64,000 bases of DNA from Mycolicibacterium stellerae (GTDB taxonomy: Bacteria; Actinomycetota; Actinomycetes; Mycobacteriales; Mycobacteriaceae). A program made the translations under genes and the position numbers. Position 1 is the stretch's first letter; each line of letters starts with the position of its first letter. The notes under the pieces were generated by a model. The model saw nothing but the letters and a program-made list of their open reading frames with translations, did not search any database and was not told the origin of the DNA. Location: contig NZ_RARC01000028.1 in assembly GCF_003719305.1 (NCBI RefSeq), forward strand, positions 28,711 through 92,710. Reading direction: 5' to 3'. Below are positions 10,936 to 19,829 of the stretch, piece after piece.

Positions 10936-10975
10936 GGCTACGGGAATGCGTAGCCGACGGGCACACCGTCGGCTA
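10936..10975 (+). promoter_or_regulatory. Two overlapping, mutually exclusive hairpins before the aldehyde dehydrogenase
   Basis: Stem 1 is GGCTACG (10936-10942) with CGTAGCC (10949-10955). Stem 2 is TAGCCGACGG (10951-10960) with CCGTCGGCTA (10966-10975), ten perfect pairs. Both need bases 10951-10955, so they cannot form together. Stem 2 ends ten bases before the ATG and could mask initiation. Alternatively the dyads are DNA sites for the divergent Lrp protein. The role is inferred. Confidence 0.4.
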
Positions 10976-10985
10976 GCGTTGAGCC

Positions 10986-12479
10986 ATGACTGTGACGGTT
11001 TCGGCCGGCGTGGCCGGCAGCTGGATCAACGGCGCGGCGGTGGTCACCGGTGGCGCCAATCATCAGGTCATCAACCCCGCCAGCGGCGACGTCGTCGCCG
11101 AGCTCGCGCTGGCCACCCCGGCCGACGTCGACACCGCGGTCGCCGCAGCCCGCGCGGCACAGCGCAGCTGGGGAAGCGCTACCCCGGTGGACCGGGCGAC
11201 GGTCCTGGCCAAGCTGGCGGCGCTGATGTCCGATCACGCCGACGAGCTGGTCGCCGAGGAGGTCAGCCAGACCGGCAAGCCCGCGCGGCTGGCCCGCGAG
11301 TTCGACGTCCCAGGCAGCATCGACAACGTCGACTTCTTCGCAGGCGCTGCCCGACACCTCGAGGGCAAGGCCACTGCCGAGTATTCCGGCGACCACACCT
11401 CGAGCATCCGGCGGGAGGCGGTCGGAGTGGTCGCGACCATCACCCCGTGGAACTACCCGCTGCAGATGGCGGTGTGGAAGGTGCTGCCCGCGTTGGCCGC
11501 GGGCTGCGCCGTGGTCATCAAGCCCGCGGAGCTGACGCCGTTGACCACGCTGACGTTGGCGCGGCTGGCCACCGAGGCCGGCCTGCCCGACGGCGTGTTC
11601 AACGTCATCACCGGTGCGGGAGGCGATGTCGGCACCGCGCTGGCGGGCCACCAGGACGTCGACGTGGTGACGTTCACGGGTTCGACGCCGGTGGGCCGCA
11701 AGGTGATGGCCGCCGCGGCCGTGCACGGCCACCGCACCCAGCTCGAGCTCGGCGGCAAGGCGCCGTTCGTGGTGTTCGACGATGCCGACCTCGACGCCGC
11801 GATCCACGGCGCCGTCGCGGGTTCGCTGATCAACACGGGACAGGACTGCACCGCGGCGACCCGCGCTATCGTCGCGCGCGAGCTCTACGACGACTTCGTC
11901 GCCGGTGTGGGCGAGGTGATGAGCAAGATCGTCGTCGGTGACCCCAACGACGACGACACCGACCTGGGGCCGCTCATCTCGATGGCGCACCGCGCCAAGG
12001 TCGCGGGAATGGTCGAGCGGGCACCCGGCCAGGGCGGGCGCATCGTCACCGGCGGCAGCGCACCCGACCTCCCGGGATCCTTCTACCGGCCGACACTCAT
12101 CGCCGATGTCGGCGAGGATTCCGAGATCTATCGCGACGAGATCTTCGGTCCCGTGCTGACCGTGCGGTCGTTCACCGACGACGACGACGCGCTACGGCAG
12201 GCCAACGACACCGCGTACGGTCTTGCCGCCTCGGCGTGGACCCGCGACGTCTACCGCGCGCAGCGCGCGTCGCGGGAGATCCACTCCGGCTGCGTGTGGA
12301 TCAACGACCACATCCCGATCATCAGCGAGATGCCGCACGGTGGCGTCGGCGCATCCGGATTCGGCAAGGACATGAGCGACTACTCCTTCGAGGAGTACCT
12401 GACGATCAAGCACGTGATGAGCGATATCACCGGCGTCGCCGAAAAAGACTGGCACCGGATCATCTTCACGAAGCGCTAG
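10986..12479 (+). CDS. Gamma-aminobutyraldehyde dehydrogenase-type aldehyde dehydrogenase
   Basis: 497-residue NAD(P)-dependent aldehyde dehydrogenase. Motifs: TPWNYPLQMAVWKVLPALAAGCAVVIKPAELTP, the NAD-binding FTGSTPVGRKVM, the general base in LELGGKAP near residue 258 and the nucleophile cysteine in NTGQDCTAATR near 284. The closest family by pattern is PatD/PuuC-like aminobutyraldehyde dehydrogenase, which turns 4-aminobutyraldehyde into GABA. The divergent Lrp-aminotransferase pair and the downstream GABA-type permease support that role, but betaine-aldehyde dehydrogenases share the motifs. The start ATG lies just after a strong hairpin. Confidence 0.85.
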   Translation: MTVTVSAGVAGSWINGAAVVTGGANHQVINPASGDVVAELALATPADVDTAVAAARAAQRSWGSATPVDRATVLAKLAALMSDHADELVAEEVSQTGKPARLAREFDVPGSIDNVDFFAGAARHLEGKATAEYSGDHTSSIRREAVGVVATITPWNYPLQMAVWKVLPALAAGCAVVIKPAELTPLTTLTLARLATEAGLPDGVFNVITGAGGDVGTALAGHQDVDVVTFTGSTPVGRKVMAAAAVHGHRTQLELGGKAPFVVFDDADLDAAIHGAVAGSLINTGQDCTAATRAIVARELYDDFVAGVGEVMSKIVVGDPNDDDTDLGPLISMAHRAKVAGMVERAPGQGGRIVTGGSAPDLPGSFYRPTLIADVGEDSEIYRDEIFGPVLTVRSFTDDDDALRQANDTAYGLAASAWTRDVYRAQRASREIHSGCVWINDHIPIISEMPHGGVGASGFGKDMSDYSFEEYLTIKHVMSDITGVAEKDWHRIIFTKR

Positions 12480-12496
12480 TTCAGTCGTCGAACTTT

Positions 12497-12563
12497 GCAC
12501 CGCGAGCGTGCACGCTTGCACGCAATTTCGCGGCGTGTCGTGTGCAGACACGCACGCTCGCGG
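12497..12563. repeat. Palindromic intergenic repeat, family A, copy 1
   Basis: The arms CCGCGAGCGTGC (12500-12511) and GCACGCTCGCGG (12552-12563) are a perfect twelve-base inverted repeat. The interior GGCGTGTCG...CAGACAC is nearly identical to two other copies in this window (44371-44440 and 45415-45474). It lies between the aldehyde dehydrogenase and the permease, where it could also act as a transcription terminator. Confidence 0.8.
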
Positions 12564-12639
12564 AACGTGTCCCGTGCGTTAGGTGTACCCGCAAAGCGGG
12601 TACACGGGCTTGTCTGATCATGATCGACAGGAGTACGCC

Positions 12640-14058
12640 ATGAGCGCGTCGCCGGGACTGAGCAAGGCTCTGAGTCAGCGTCAGCTGAGGATGATCGCGA
12701 TCGGCGGCGTCATCGGCGCCGGCCTTTTCGTCGGCTCCGGGGTGGTGATGGGCGACACCGGCCCTGCCTCGTTCATCACCTACGCGCTGTCTGGCGTCCT
12801 CATCATCATGGTGATGCGAATGCTCGCCGAGATGGCCGTCGCCAACCCGTCGACGGGTTCGTTCGCCGACTACTCGCGCGACGCGCTCGGCCATTGGGCG
12901 GGCTTCTCCGTCGGCTGGCTCTACTGGTACTTCTGGGTCATCGTCGTCGGCTTCGAGGCGATCGCGGGCGCGAAGATCGTGCAGTACTGGATCGACATCC
13001 CACTGTGGTTGTGCGCGTTGATATTCATGGTTCTGATGACCGCTACCAACCTCTTCTCGGTGAAGTCCTACGGCGAGTTCGAGTTCTGGTTCGCGGGCAT
13101 CAAGGTCGCCGCGATCGTCGTCTTCATCGGGATCGGCGCCTGCTTCGTGCTCGGCCTATGGCCCAGCAAGTCGGCCGACTTCTCGAACCTGTGGAGTCAG
13201 GGCGGTTTCATGCCGTTGGGCGTTGGCGCCATCACGGTCGGCATCGTCACGGTGATCTTCTCGATGGTCGGCCCGGAGATCGCGACGATCGCCGCGGCGG
13301 AGTCGTCGGACCCCGAGAAAGCCGTTTCGCGCGCCGCCAACTCGGTGATCTGGAGGATCCTGATCTTCTACGTGCTCTCGGTCTTCCTGCTCGTGACGAT
13401 CGTGCCGTGGAACAACGAAGACCTGGCCGCATCGCCCTTCGTCGCCGCGTTCAACGAGATGGGGATTCCATACGCCGACGACATCATGAACGCCGTGGTG
13501 CTGACGGCGGTGCTCAGCTGCCTCAACTCCGGGATGTACACGGCGTCGCGCATGCTGTTCGTCCTCGCCGCCCGCAACGAGGCACCCGAACGACTGATGC
13601 GGCTCACCCCTCGCGGCGTGCCGGCGTACGCCATTCTGTTCTCGTCGATCGTCGGCTTCCTGTGCGTCATCGCGGCGGCCTTCTCCGAGAAGACCATTTT
13701 CGCGTTCCTGCTCAACTCCAGCGGCGCGATCATCCTGTTCGTCTACATCCTGATCGCGATATCGCAGATCGTGCTGCGCTACCGCAACCGCGACGGCGAA
13801 CTGCGAATGAAGATGTGGCTTTTCCCTGCGCTGTCGATCCTCACCACCCTGGCCATGCTTGCGATCCTGGTGCAGATGGCGTTCGACGCCGAACTGCGGT
13901 GGCAGCTGGTGCTGAGCCTGCTGTCGTGGGGCGTGGTGTTGGGTCTGTTCTTCCTCAATCAGCGGTTCAACAAGCGCCACAAGATCGATGCGGACGCCGC
14001 CGAGGCGAAGGCGCGCGCGCTGATCGCGACGCCGTCGACGAGTGAACCGCTCAACTGA
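12640..14058 (+). CDS. gabP: APC-superfamily amino acid permease, GABA permease-like
   Basis: 472-residue transporter with about twelve hydrophobic helices and the amino acid/polyamine/organocation signature at the N-terminus: LRMIAIGGVIGAGLFVGSG, helix 1 with the unwound substrate segment. The region MVGPEIATIAAAESSDPEKAV is typical of the GabP/AnsP/proline-specific branch. The ATG at 12640 has AGGAG six bases upstream; the longer frame would translate part of repeat A. Neighbouring GABA-type enzymes suggest uptake of GABA or a related amino acid by proton symport. The gene name is by analogy. Its 3' end overlaps the convergent dehydrogenase gene by eight bases. Confidence 0.8.
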   Translation: MSASPGLSKALSQRQLRMIAIGGVIGAGLFVGSGVVMGDTGPASFITYALSGVLIIMVMRMLAEMAVANPSTGSFADYSRDALGHWAGFSVGWLYWYFWVIVVGFEAIAGAKIVQYWIDIPLWLCALIFMVLMTATNLFSVKSYGEFEFWFAGIKVAAIVVFIGIGACFVLGLWPSKSADFSNLWSQGGFMPLGVGAITVGIVTVIFSMVGPEIATIAAAESSDPEKAVSRAANSVIWRILIFYVLSVFLLVTIVPWNNEDLAASPFVAAFNEMGIPYADDIMNAVVLTAVLSCLNSGMYTASRMLFVLAARNEAPERLMRLTPRGVPAYAILFSSIVGFLCVIAAAFSEKTIFAFLLNSSGAIILFVYILIAISQIVLRYRNRDGELRMKMWLFPALSILTTLAMLAILVQMAFDAELRWQLVLSLLSWGVVLGLFFLNQRFNKRHKIDADAAEAKARALIATPSTSEPLN

Positions 14059-15400
14059 TGCGGATCAGCTTCTTGTTGACGAACTCGTCGATGCCGTAGC
14101 GGCCGAGTTCGCGGCCGAAACCGGACCGCTTCACGCCGCCGAACGGAAGCTCGACGCCTTCTGCGCCAACGGCGTTGACGAACACCATGCCCGCCTCGAT
14201 CTGATCGGCCACCCGCTTGGCCTGCTCACTGTCGGTGGTGAAGACGTAGGAACCCAGCCCGAACGGGGTGTCGTTGGCCAGCTTCACCGCCTCGTCCTCT
14301 GAACCGACCTTGTAGACGGTCGCCACCGGGCCGAACAACTCTTCTGAGTACGACGGTGAATCCGGCGAGACATTGGTCAGCACACCAGGCGGGAAGTGGG
14401 CGCCTTTGCGCTCACCCTCGGAGACCAGGGTCGCGCCGCTGTCGACGGCCCGCTTCACCTGTTCCTCCAGGCGCTCGGCCGCCGCGACCGACGACAGCGG
14501 GGCCAGACCGTCGGCCTTCTCGAGCACCTTCTTGGTGAACTTGTCCAGGAACTCGTCGTAGATGCCTTCTGAGACGATGATCCGCTTCGCGGCGTTACAC
14601 GCCTGCCCGGTGTTCTCGAAGCGACCGTCGATGGCGGCCTCCACGGTGGCGTCCAGGTCGTCGGAGCTCAGCAGGACGAAGGGATCTGAACCGCCGAGCT
14701 CGAGGACGACCTTCTTCAGGTTGCGGCCGGCGATCTCCGCGACGGCGGCACCCGCGCGCTCGGAGCCGGTCAGCGAAACGCCTTGTACGCGTGGGTCGGC
14801 GATGATGTCGGCGACCTGTTCATTGGTCGCATAGATGTTGACGTACGCGCCTTCGGGGTAGCCGGCGTCGGTGAAGATCTGCTGGATGGCCGCAGCCGAC
14901 TCCGGGCACTGCGGTGCGTGTTTGAGCAAGATGGTGTTACCCAACGTGAGGTTGGGCCCCGCGAATCGGGCGACCTGGTAGTACGGGTAGTTCCACGGCA
15001 TGATGCCGAGCAGCACACCGACCGAACTGCGGCGGATCAACGCGGATCCTTCACCTTCGACCAGCTCGATCGGCTCGTCGGCGAGGAACTTTTCGGCGTT
15101 GTCGGCGTAGTACTCGTAGATCGACGCGCTGAAGTCGACCTCGCCCTCGGACTGGTCGATCGGCTTACCCATCTCGCGGTTGATGATCTTGGCGAGCTCT
15201 TCTTTGCGCTCGGCGTGTAGCTTGCCGACCTTGCGGATCAACTCGGCGCGATCGGCGATCGTCGATCCCCGCGACCACTCGCGGTGCGCCTTGCTGGCCG
15301 CGGCGATGGCGGCCTCGATCTGCTGGTCGGTTGCCGTCGGGTACTCCTTCACCGTCTCGCCGGTCGACGGGTCAACCACCGCATACAGTGATGCGCTCAT
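14051..15400 (-). CDS. NAD(P)-dependent succinate-semialdehyde dehydrogenase
   Basis: 449-residue aldehyde dehydrogenase (start MSASLYAVVDPSTGETVKEYPT). It has the SSADH/GabD pattern MPWNYPYYQVARFAGPNLTLGNTILLKHA, the NAD site SLTGSERAGAAVAE, the base in VLELGGSDPF and the catalytic cysteine in ENTGQACNAAKR. It would oxidise succinate semialdehyde to succinate, the last step of GABA breakdown, feeding the SDH encoded 5 kb away. The ATG at 15400 gives the usual family length; the longer frame adds a charged non-homologous tail. It lies 153 bases after the Usp gene on the same strand and may belong to that unit. Confidence 0.88.
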   Translation of the reverse strand: MSASLYAVVDPSTGETVKEYPTATDQQIEAAIAAASKAHREWSRGSTIADRAELIRKVGKLHAERKEELAKIINREMGKPIDQSEGEVDFSASIYEYYADNAEKFLADEPIELVEGEGSALIRRSSVGVLLGIMPWNYPYYQVARFAGPNLTLGNTILLKHAPQCPESAAAIQQIFTDAGYPEGAYVNIYATNEQVADIIADPRVQGVSLTGSERAGAAVAEIAGRNLKKVVLELGGSDPFVLLSSDDLDATVEAAIDGRFENTGQACNAAKRIIVSEGIYDEFLDKFTKKVLEKADGLAPLSSVAAAERLEEQVKRAVDSGATLVSEGERKGAHFPPGVLTNVSPDSPSYSEELFGPVATVYKVGSEDEAVKLANDTPFGLGSYVFTTDSEQAKRVADQIEAGMVFVNAVGAEGVELPFGGVKRSGFGRELGRYGIDEFVNKKLIRIS

Positions 15401-15553
15401 TCCGGTGTGCTCCTTTGTCGCTCGTTCAACATGCGCTGTCGTGCCTTTTTCGCGCCGCTCCTGCTCCTGATCCAACACGAAATCAGTCGCCGAGTGCAAC
15501 GATCGCGACGAATTCCGGTTGGCCGTGGTCAGGCTGCCGAGAAAACCGCAAAA

Positions 15554-16417
15554 CTAGCCTTCGCCGCGTGGCACCACGATGACGGGGGAGTCCGTGCCTG
15601 CGAGGATGCGGGCCGCGGTCGAGCCGAGAAAGATCCGTCGCGGCGCCGCAAACCGGCTGGAGCCCACCACCAAGACGTCGGTGTCGGCCCAGTTCAGTTT
15701 CTTCATGGCCGATTCCAGCGTAAGGCCGTCGGCGACGAGCGACTCGATCTCGGGGGCGTCGGGCAACGCGCGCGCGGCCAGCACGAGGTTTTCTTCGGCG
15801 GCCGCGATCTGAATTTCGCGGACCTCCCTGGCGCTGTCGGCCTCGGCCAGGTTCTCGGCCGACACCAACGACACCATCCGGATGGGCAGGTTGGCCGCGC
15901 TGGCCAGGGTGATGGCGAACGGCAACGGGTTGTCGTCGCCCGGTCGGGTCGGCACGGCTGCGGTGACCGCGGTGACGGTGTCCGGCGGGTCTTCGTGATA
16001 GCCGCGAGGCGCCAGCGCGACGGGGATCGGCGAGGCGTGCAGCAGGGCGCCGGTCACCGAGCCGATGACGTGGCCGCCGAAGATGCCGTCGCGGGCGCCG
16101 CCGATGACTATCAGATCCGAGCTCTTCTCCTCTGCGAACGCGATCAGCGATTCGGCGAAGGACTCCCCGACGAGCACCGTGGAGTTGGCGTTCACGCCCC
16201 GGTCTGCCAGGGCGCCGATCGCCAGCGATACCCACTCCTCGCCGCGGTTGACGAGCAGCCGCTGATACTCGGCACGGCCGGGATGGCCGTCCGGCATCTC
16301 CTGACGGACGACGAGGACGACGTCGACCTCGGCATCGAAGGTCCTGGCGAGCGCGCTTGCCAGTGCGACGCCGTCGTCGCCGGTGGGAGTCGCCAGGTAT
16401 CCGACGGTCAGATGCAT
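15554..16417 (-). CDS. Tandem universal stress protein
   Basis: 287-residue cytoplasmic protein with two Usp domains (about 1-140 and 150-285). The first ends with GSVTGALLHASPIPVALAPRG and the second has VVGSSRF-n-GSTAARILAGTDSPVIVVPRG, both matching the ATP-binding GxxG-9x-G(S/T) pattern. It starts 30 bases after the permease stop, so the two genes are probably one operon. Usp-transporter pairs often link uptake to energy or stress state; the precise role is unknown. Confidence 0.88.
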   Translation of the reverse strand: MHLTVGYLATPTGDDGVALASALARTFDAEVDVVLVVRQEMPDGHPGRAEYQRLLVNRGEEWVSLAIGALADRGVNANSTVLVGESFAESLIAFAEEKSSDLIVIGGARDGIFGGHVIGSVTGALLHASPIPVALAPRGYHEDPPDTVTAVTAAVPTRPGDDNPLPFAITLASAANLPIRMVSLVSAENLAEADSAREVREIQIAAAEENLVLAARALPDAPEIESLVADGLTLESAMKKLNWADTDVLVVGSSRFAAPRRIFLGSTAARILAGTDSPVIVVPRGEG

Positions 16418-16447
16418 TGCTGCTCCTGTGATTTCGTTCGCGACTCG

Positions 16448-17953
16448 TTAGAAGACATCTGGGACTTTGACTTCGGTGTTGGCGTTGAGCGTCTCGCCGC
16501 GGAAGAACCGCTTGGTGCCGAACGCGAAGCAGGCCAACATCAACGGGATGCCGAGCACGAGCATTCCGACGCCGAGTACGAAGACTCCGCCGATCGGACC
16601 GAACGCGGTGTAGCCGTAGTCGGGCGCGAGCATGTCCTTGGCGCTGATTCCGAAGGCTAGCGCCATCGCGATGCCGCCCAGTAGCGGAAAGATCCCGCGG
16701 AAGAACAGGTTTCGTGCCGAGGAAAGGGTCTTGCGGAAGTACCAGACGCACGCGAACGCGGTGATGCCGTAGTAGAACGCCACCGCAAGCCCCAGCGAGG
16801 CGACGGAGTCGGCGAGCGCGTTCTCCGAAAGGAACGACAACACCAGGTAGAAGAACAGTGCCGCGCACCCCATCACGATGGTGCCGAAGGCGGGTGTCAT
16901 GTAGCGGGGGTGCACGACTGAGAACCGCTTCGGTATCGCCTCGTACACCGCCATCGAAAGGGTTCCGCGTGCGGTCGGCAGAATGGTCGTCTGGGTGGAC
17001 GACAGCCCCGACACCGAAACCGTCAACAGCAGCAGAGACGCGGCGAGGGTGCCCGCGACCGGCTCACCGAGGACGGTGAGGACATCGTCGGTGTTCATCG
17101 CGTTGTTGAGACCGATACCCACCTCGCCGAACCCGGAGAACGACTGGACGGCGTAAGCCACCAACACGTATGTGCAGACCAGGATCAGCGTGGTGATGAC
17201 GGCGGCGATGCCCGGGGTGCGCCCGGGATCCTTCGTCTCCTCGCCGACGGCAAGACAGGCGTCCCACCCCCAGTAGATGAAGATGCACAGGATGATGGCC
17301 TGGGCGATCGAGGAGATATCGAGCCCGCTCGGCCACAGCCACGAGAGCTGCGGCGAGATCGCCTGCGCGCCCGCGGTGCCCGCGAAGACCCGGACCAGCG
17401 CGATGATGCTGACGATGATCAGCACGCCGAACTGGACCGCGATCAGCACATTCTGGACCCGCTCGGAGACCACGATGCCGCGGGCGGACAGCAGCGTCAT
17501 GGCGATGATGAAGAAGGAACCGAGCAGCACCTTGGCCAACAGACTGTCCGCCAGGTCGTCGAGACCGAGGAACTTAAACAGGTAGATCGCGGCGACCTCG
17601 GCGACGTTGGCCAGCACGATGATCGCCGAGACGGCGAGGCCCCAGCCGCCGATCCACCCGATCCATGGGCCGAATGCTTTGCTGGCCCAGGTGAATGTGG
17701 TGCCACAGTCGGGGGTGTCCTGTGCCAGCTCCTTGTATGCGAAGGCGACGAGCAGCATCGGAATGAAGGCGAGCACGAACATCGACGGCGCCTTTTCGCC
17801 GACGGCCAGCACGACGTAGCCAAGCGTGGCGGCGAGGCTGTAGGCCGGTGCAACGGCAGCGAGTCCGATGACCACGTTCCCCACCAGGCCGATGGCGCCT
17901 GCCTGCAGGCCCTTGTCTCCGACTAACGGTGCCTCAGGTTCCTTAATTGCCAT
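16448..17953 (-). CDS. APC-superfamily amino acid/amine permease
   Basis: 501-residue transporter with about twelve hydrophobic helices. The N-terminus GLVGNVVIGLAAVAPAYSLAATLGY and the downstream FTWASKAFGPWIGWIGGWG fit the APC family branch that includes putative polyamine and amino acid exporters/importers. The ATG at 17953 (MAIKEPEAPLVGDKG) is preferred over the GTG eight codons earlier. It is followed closely by the tandem Usp gene and then by SSADH, so uptake of an amine substrate of this island is likely. Confidence 0.82.
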   Translation of the reverse strand: MAIKEPEAPLVGDKGLQAGAIGLVGNVVIGLAAVAPAYSLAATLGYVVLAVGEKAPSMFVLAFIPMLLVAFAYKELAQDTPDCGTTFTWASKAFGPWIGWIGGWGLAVSAIIVLANVAEVAAIYLFKFLGLDDLADSLLAKVLLGSFFIIAMTLLSARGIVVSERVQNVLIAVQFGVLIIVSIIALVRVFAGTAGAQAISPQLSWLWPSGLDISSIAQAIILCIFIYWGWDACLAVGEETKDPGRTPGIAAVITTLILVCTYVLVAYAVQSFSGFGEVGIGLNNAMNTDDVLTVLGEPVAGTLAASLLLLTVSVSGLSSTQTTILPTARGTLSMAVYEAIPKRFSVVHPRYMTPAFGTIVMGCAALFFYLVLSFLSENALADSVASLGLAVAFYYGITAFACVWYFRKTLSSARNLFFRGIFPLLGGIAMALAFGISAKDMLAPDYGYTAFGPIGGVFVLGVGMLVLGIPLMLACFAFGTKRFFRGETLNANTEVKVPDVF

Positions 17954-18208
17954 TGCCGCAATATACGGTCCTGGCACCCTCCTGGCTGGCTAGTGCGAAA
18001 TTCCTGTTAAATCGCCCTGCCAGCAACCGCGTCACACCGCCTGCCGGGCCCGATCAATGCGCGCAGCCCGCCCTAACGGAAATGCGGTTTCAGTTGTCTG
18101 AGCTTCGTTGGACAATGAAATTCGTTTTCACAGCTGCTTCAGGGCGCTGATCTAGTTGTGCGCTTGCCGGCCAACTTCTGTGAATTCCTGGCGATTACGC
18201 TGGGCGGT

Positions 18209-19114
18209 GTGAGCTCCGGGATCGACGAATTCTCCGACCTGCGCACACATCTGGTGGCCGTGGCGTATCGGCTCACGGGCACGTTCGCCGATGCCGAAGA
18301 CGCCGTCCAGGATTCCTGGCTGCGGTGGAATGGCTTGGGCGCCAAGCGAAGTGAGATCTCTGATCTGCGGGCGTGGCTGACGACCGTGGTCAGCAGGCTG
18401 TGCCTGGACCGGCTGCGCTCGGCGGCTCACCGGCGAGAGACGTACCTCGGCGAGTGGCTACCCGAACCGGTGGTCACGGAGTTGGATGGCAACGATCCGC
18501 TCGCGCTGGTGGTGGCAGGCGAGGACGCTCGATTCGCCGCGATGGTCGTTCTGGAGCGGTTGACGCCGGATCAGCGGGTGGCGTTCGTCTTGCACGACGG
18601 CTTCGCGGTGCCGTTCGGCGAAATCGCCTCGGTGCTCGGGGTCAGCGATGCGACGGCACGGCAGTTGGCTTCTCGTGCGCGGCGGGCGGTCGCGTCGCCT
18701 GCGCCCGTGCCCGACGACACCCACAACGAAGTCGCCGGCGCCCTGATGGCGGCCCTCGCCGAGGGTGACATGAATGCCGTTGTGCGCCTGCTACATCCGG
18801 AGGTGACGTTCACCGGGGATTCCAATCGCAGGGCGCCGACGGCCGCGCGCGTCATCCACGGACCGGACAAGGTCGCGCGGTTTTTGTTCGGTCTGGCGAA
18901 TCGCTACGGGCCGAATTTCCTCGCGACCGCTCAGCTGGCTCTTGTCAATGGCCAGCTCGGCAGCTACACCCCTGGCGTGCCCGCCGGCGACGGCTACCCG
19001 GAGATGATGCCGCGGGTGACGGCAATTACCGTGCGCGACGGAAAGGTCTGCGCCATATGGGATATCGCGAATCCCGACAAGTTCACTGGTTCGCCTCTCG
19101 GGCGTCCTCAGTAG
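18209..19114 (+). CDS. sigJ: ECF41-type sigma factor SigJ with SnoaL-like C-terminal domain
   Basis: 301-residue extracytoplasmic-function sigma factor. Region 2 (AYRLTGTFADAEDAVQDSWLRW) occupies about residues 18-40 and region 4 (ERLTPDQRVAFVLHDGFAVPFGEIASVLGVSDATARQLASRAR) about 113-156. A SnoaL-like domain follows and ends in NPDKFTGSPL, the counterpart of the ECF41 NPDKL motif that tunes activity. No anti-sigma gene is adjacent, as is usual for ECF41. The GTG at 18209 gives the family length; an upstream ATG (18158) would add 17 residues. The gene is convergent with, and overlaps by 32 bases, a carboxymuconolactone decarboxylase-like gene, the classic ECF41 target. The SigJ of H37Rv (Rv3328c) matches closely from memory. 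Confidence 0.93.
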   Translation: MSSGIDEFSDLRTHLVAVAYRLTGTFADAEDAVQDSWLRWNGLGAKRSEISDLRAWLTTVVSRLCLDRLRSAAHRRETYLGEWLPEPVVTELDGNDPLALVVAGEDARFAAMVVLERLTPDQRVAFVLHDGFAVPFGEIASVLGVSDATARQLASRARRAVASPAPVPDDTHNEVAGALMAALAEGDMNAVVRLLHPEVTFTGDSNRRAPTAARVIHGPDKVARFLFGLANRYGPNFLATAQLALVNGQLGSYTPGVPAGDGYPEMMPRVTAITVRDGKVCAIWDIANPDKFTGSPLGRPQ

Positions 19115-19685
19115 CCCATGGCACCCGGCAGGCGTCGCCGGAGCCGAAGCCCTGCTCGGTGATGCCGAGCGCCGAGTACATCCTGGCCCGCATGTTCTCC
19201 ACACCGACCTGGTAGGTCAGCTCGATCACGCCGTCGTCGCCGAAGCGTCGGCGTAGGTCGTCGACCTGTTCGTCGGTGATGGTGTGCGGATCGGTCGTCA
19301 TGGCGTTGGCGTAGCCGATGGCGGCCCGCTCGTCGTCGGTGAAAAGCGGAGAGGTTGCGTAGTTGTCGATGTCCTTGAGTCGCTCGACGTCGAGCCCCTC
19401 GAGGCGGATCAGCATCGAGCCGAAGTCGACGCACCACGAGCATCCGACGGTGCGTGCGGTCCAGAACACCGCAAGCTCGCGCACGCTGACGGGGAGCTTC
19501 TTGGAACCCGACTGCAGCAGCATCTCGTGCACGGCGTTGGCCATCAACAGCCGCGGGTGGTGCGCGGCGACGGTGAACGGCTCGGGCACCTCGCCGAACC
19601 TGCGCTTGGCGAACTTGTACATCAGCCGCGTCAGCAGCGATGCCTGCTGGGGCGGCAGGGGAGCGATACGCGTTTTCTGTGTCAT
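19083..19685 (-). CDS. Carboxymuconolactone decarboxylase/AhpD-like protein, SigJ target
   Basis: 200-residue protein with the CMD/AhpD redox pattern: a helix with WTARTVGCSWCVDFGS contains the CxxC pair C82/C85. The family includes alkylhydroperoxidase-like reductases and decarboxylases; a peroxidase-type role is plausible but not shown. The ATG at 19685 is chosen because an exact ECF41 promoter ends eight bases before it, which makes the message leaderless. A longer frame to 19727 would run through the promoter. CMD genes beside ECF41 sigma factors are the hallmark of that group (established knowledge). Confidence 0.88.
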   Translation of the reverse strand: MTQKTRIAPLPPQQASLLTRLMYKFAKRRFGEVPEPFTVAAHHPRLLMANAVHEMLLQSGSKKLPVSVRELAVFWTARTVGCSWCVDFGSMLIRLEGLDVERLKDIDNYATSPLFTDDERAAIGYANAMTTDPHTITDEQVDDLRRRFGDDGVIELTYQVGVENMRARMYSALGITEQGFGSGDACRVPWATEDAREANQ

Positions 19686-19693
19686 GTCAGTTA

Positions 19694-19720
19694 GACGAGA
19701 CGGCCTGCGATTGTGTGACA
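19694..19720 (-). promoter_or_regulatory. ECF41 (SigJ) promoter for the CMD-like gene
   Basis: On the minus strand the sequence reads TGTCACA (19714-19720), exactly 16 bases, then CGTC (19694-19697). This is the published ECF41 consensus TGTCACA-N16-CGTC without mismatch. The ATG follows the -10 element by eight bases, so transcription should begin at or near the A of the start codon. Confidence 0.85.
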
Positions 19721-19730
19721 GCTCCACACG

Positions 19731-19785
19731 CGAAACTGCGGGAGATCGCCATTTGCGCTCGTTCGGCGATCTGCCCGCAGTTTCG
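19731..19785. repeat. Palindromic intergenic repeat, family P, copy 1
   Basis: CGAAACTGCGGG...AGATCGCC pairs with GGCGATCT...CCCGCAGTTTCG around a short loop. It is about 80% identical to the copy at 20331-20387 in the same orientation. It sits between the divergent-side promoter of the CMD gene and the 3' end of the lipoprotein gene and could end lipoprotein transcription. Confidence 0.75.
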
Positions 19786-19829
19786 GAGCTAAGCGCGGCT
19801 AGCTACGGCTTAGCCACGGCGGCCAGGAA

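Noticed and set aside
12481..12643. Short peptides with RVCTRHA-like strings near repeats A
   Set aside because: They arise from the palindromic repeats in several places and are not genes.
15483..16868. 461-codon frame on the minus strand
   Set aside because: Frame-shifted reading of the Usp and permease genes, which have clear domains in another frame.
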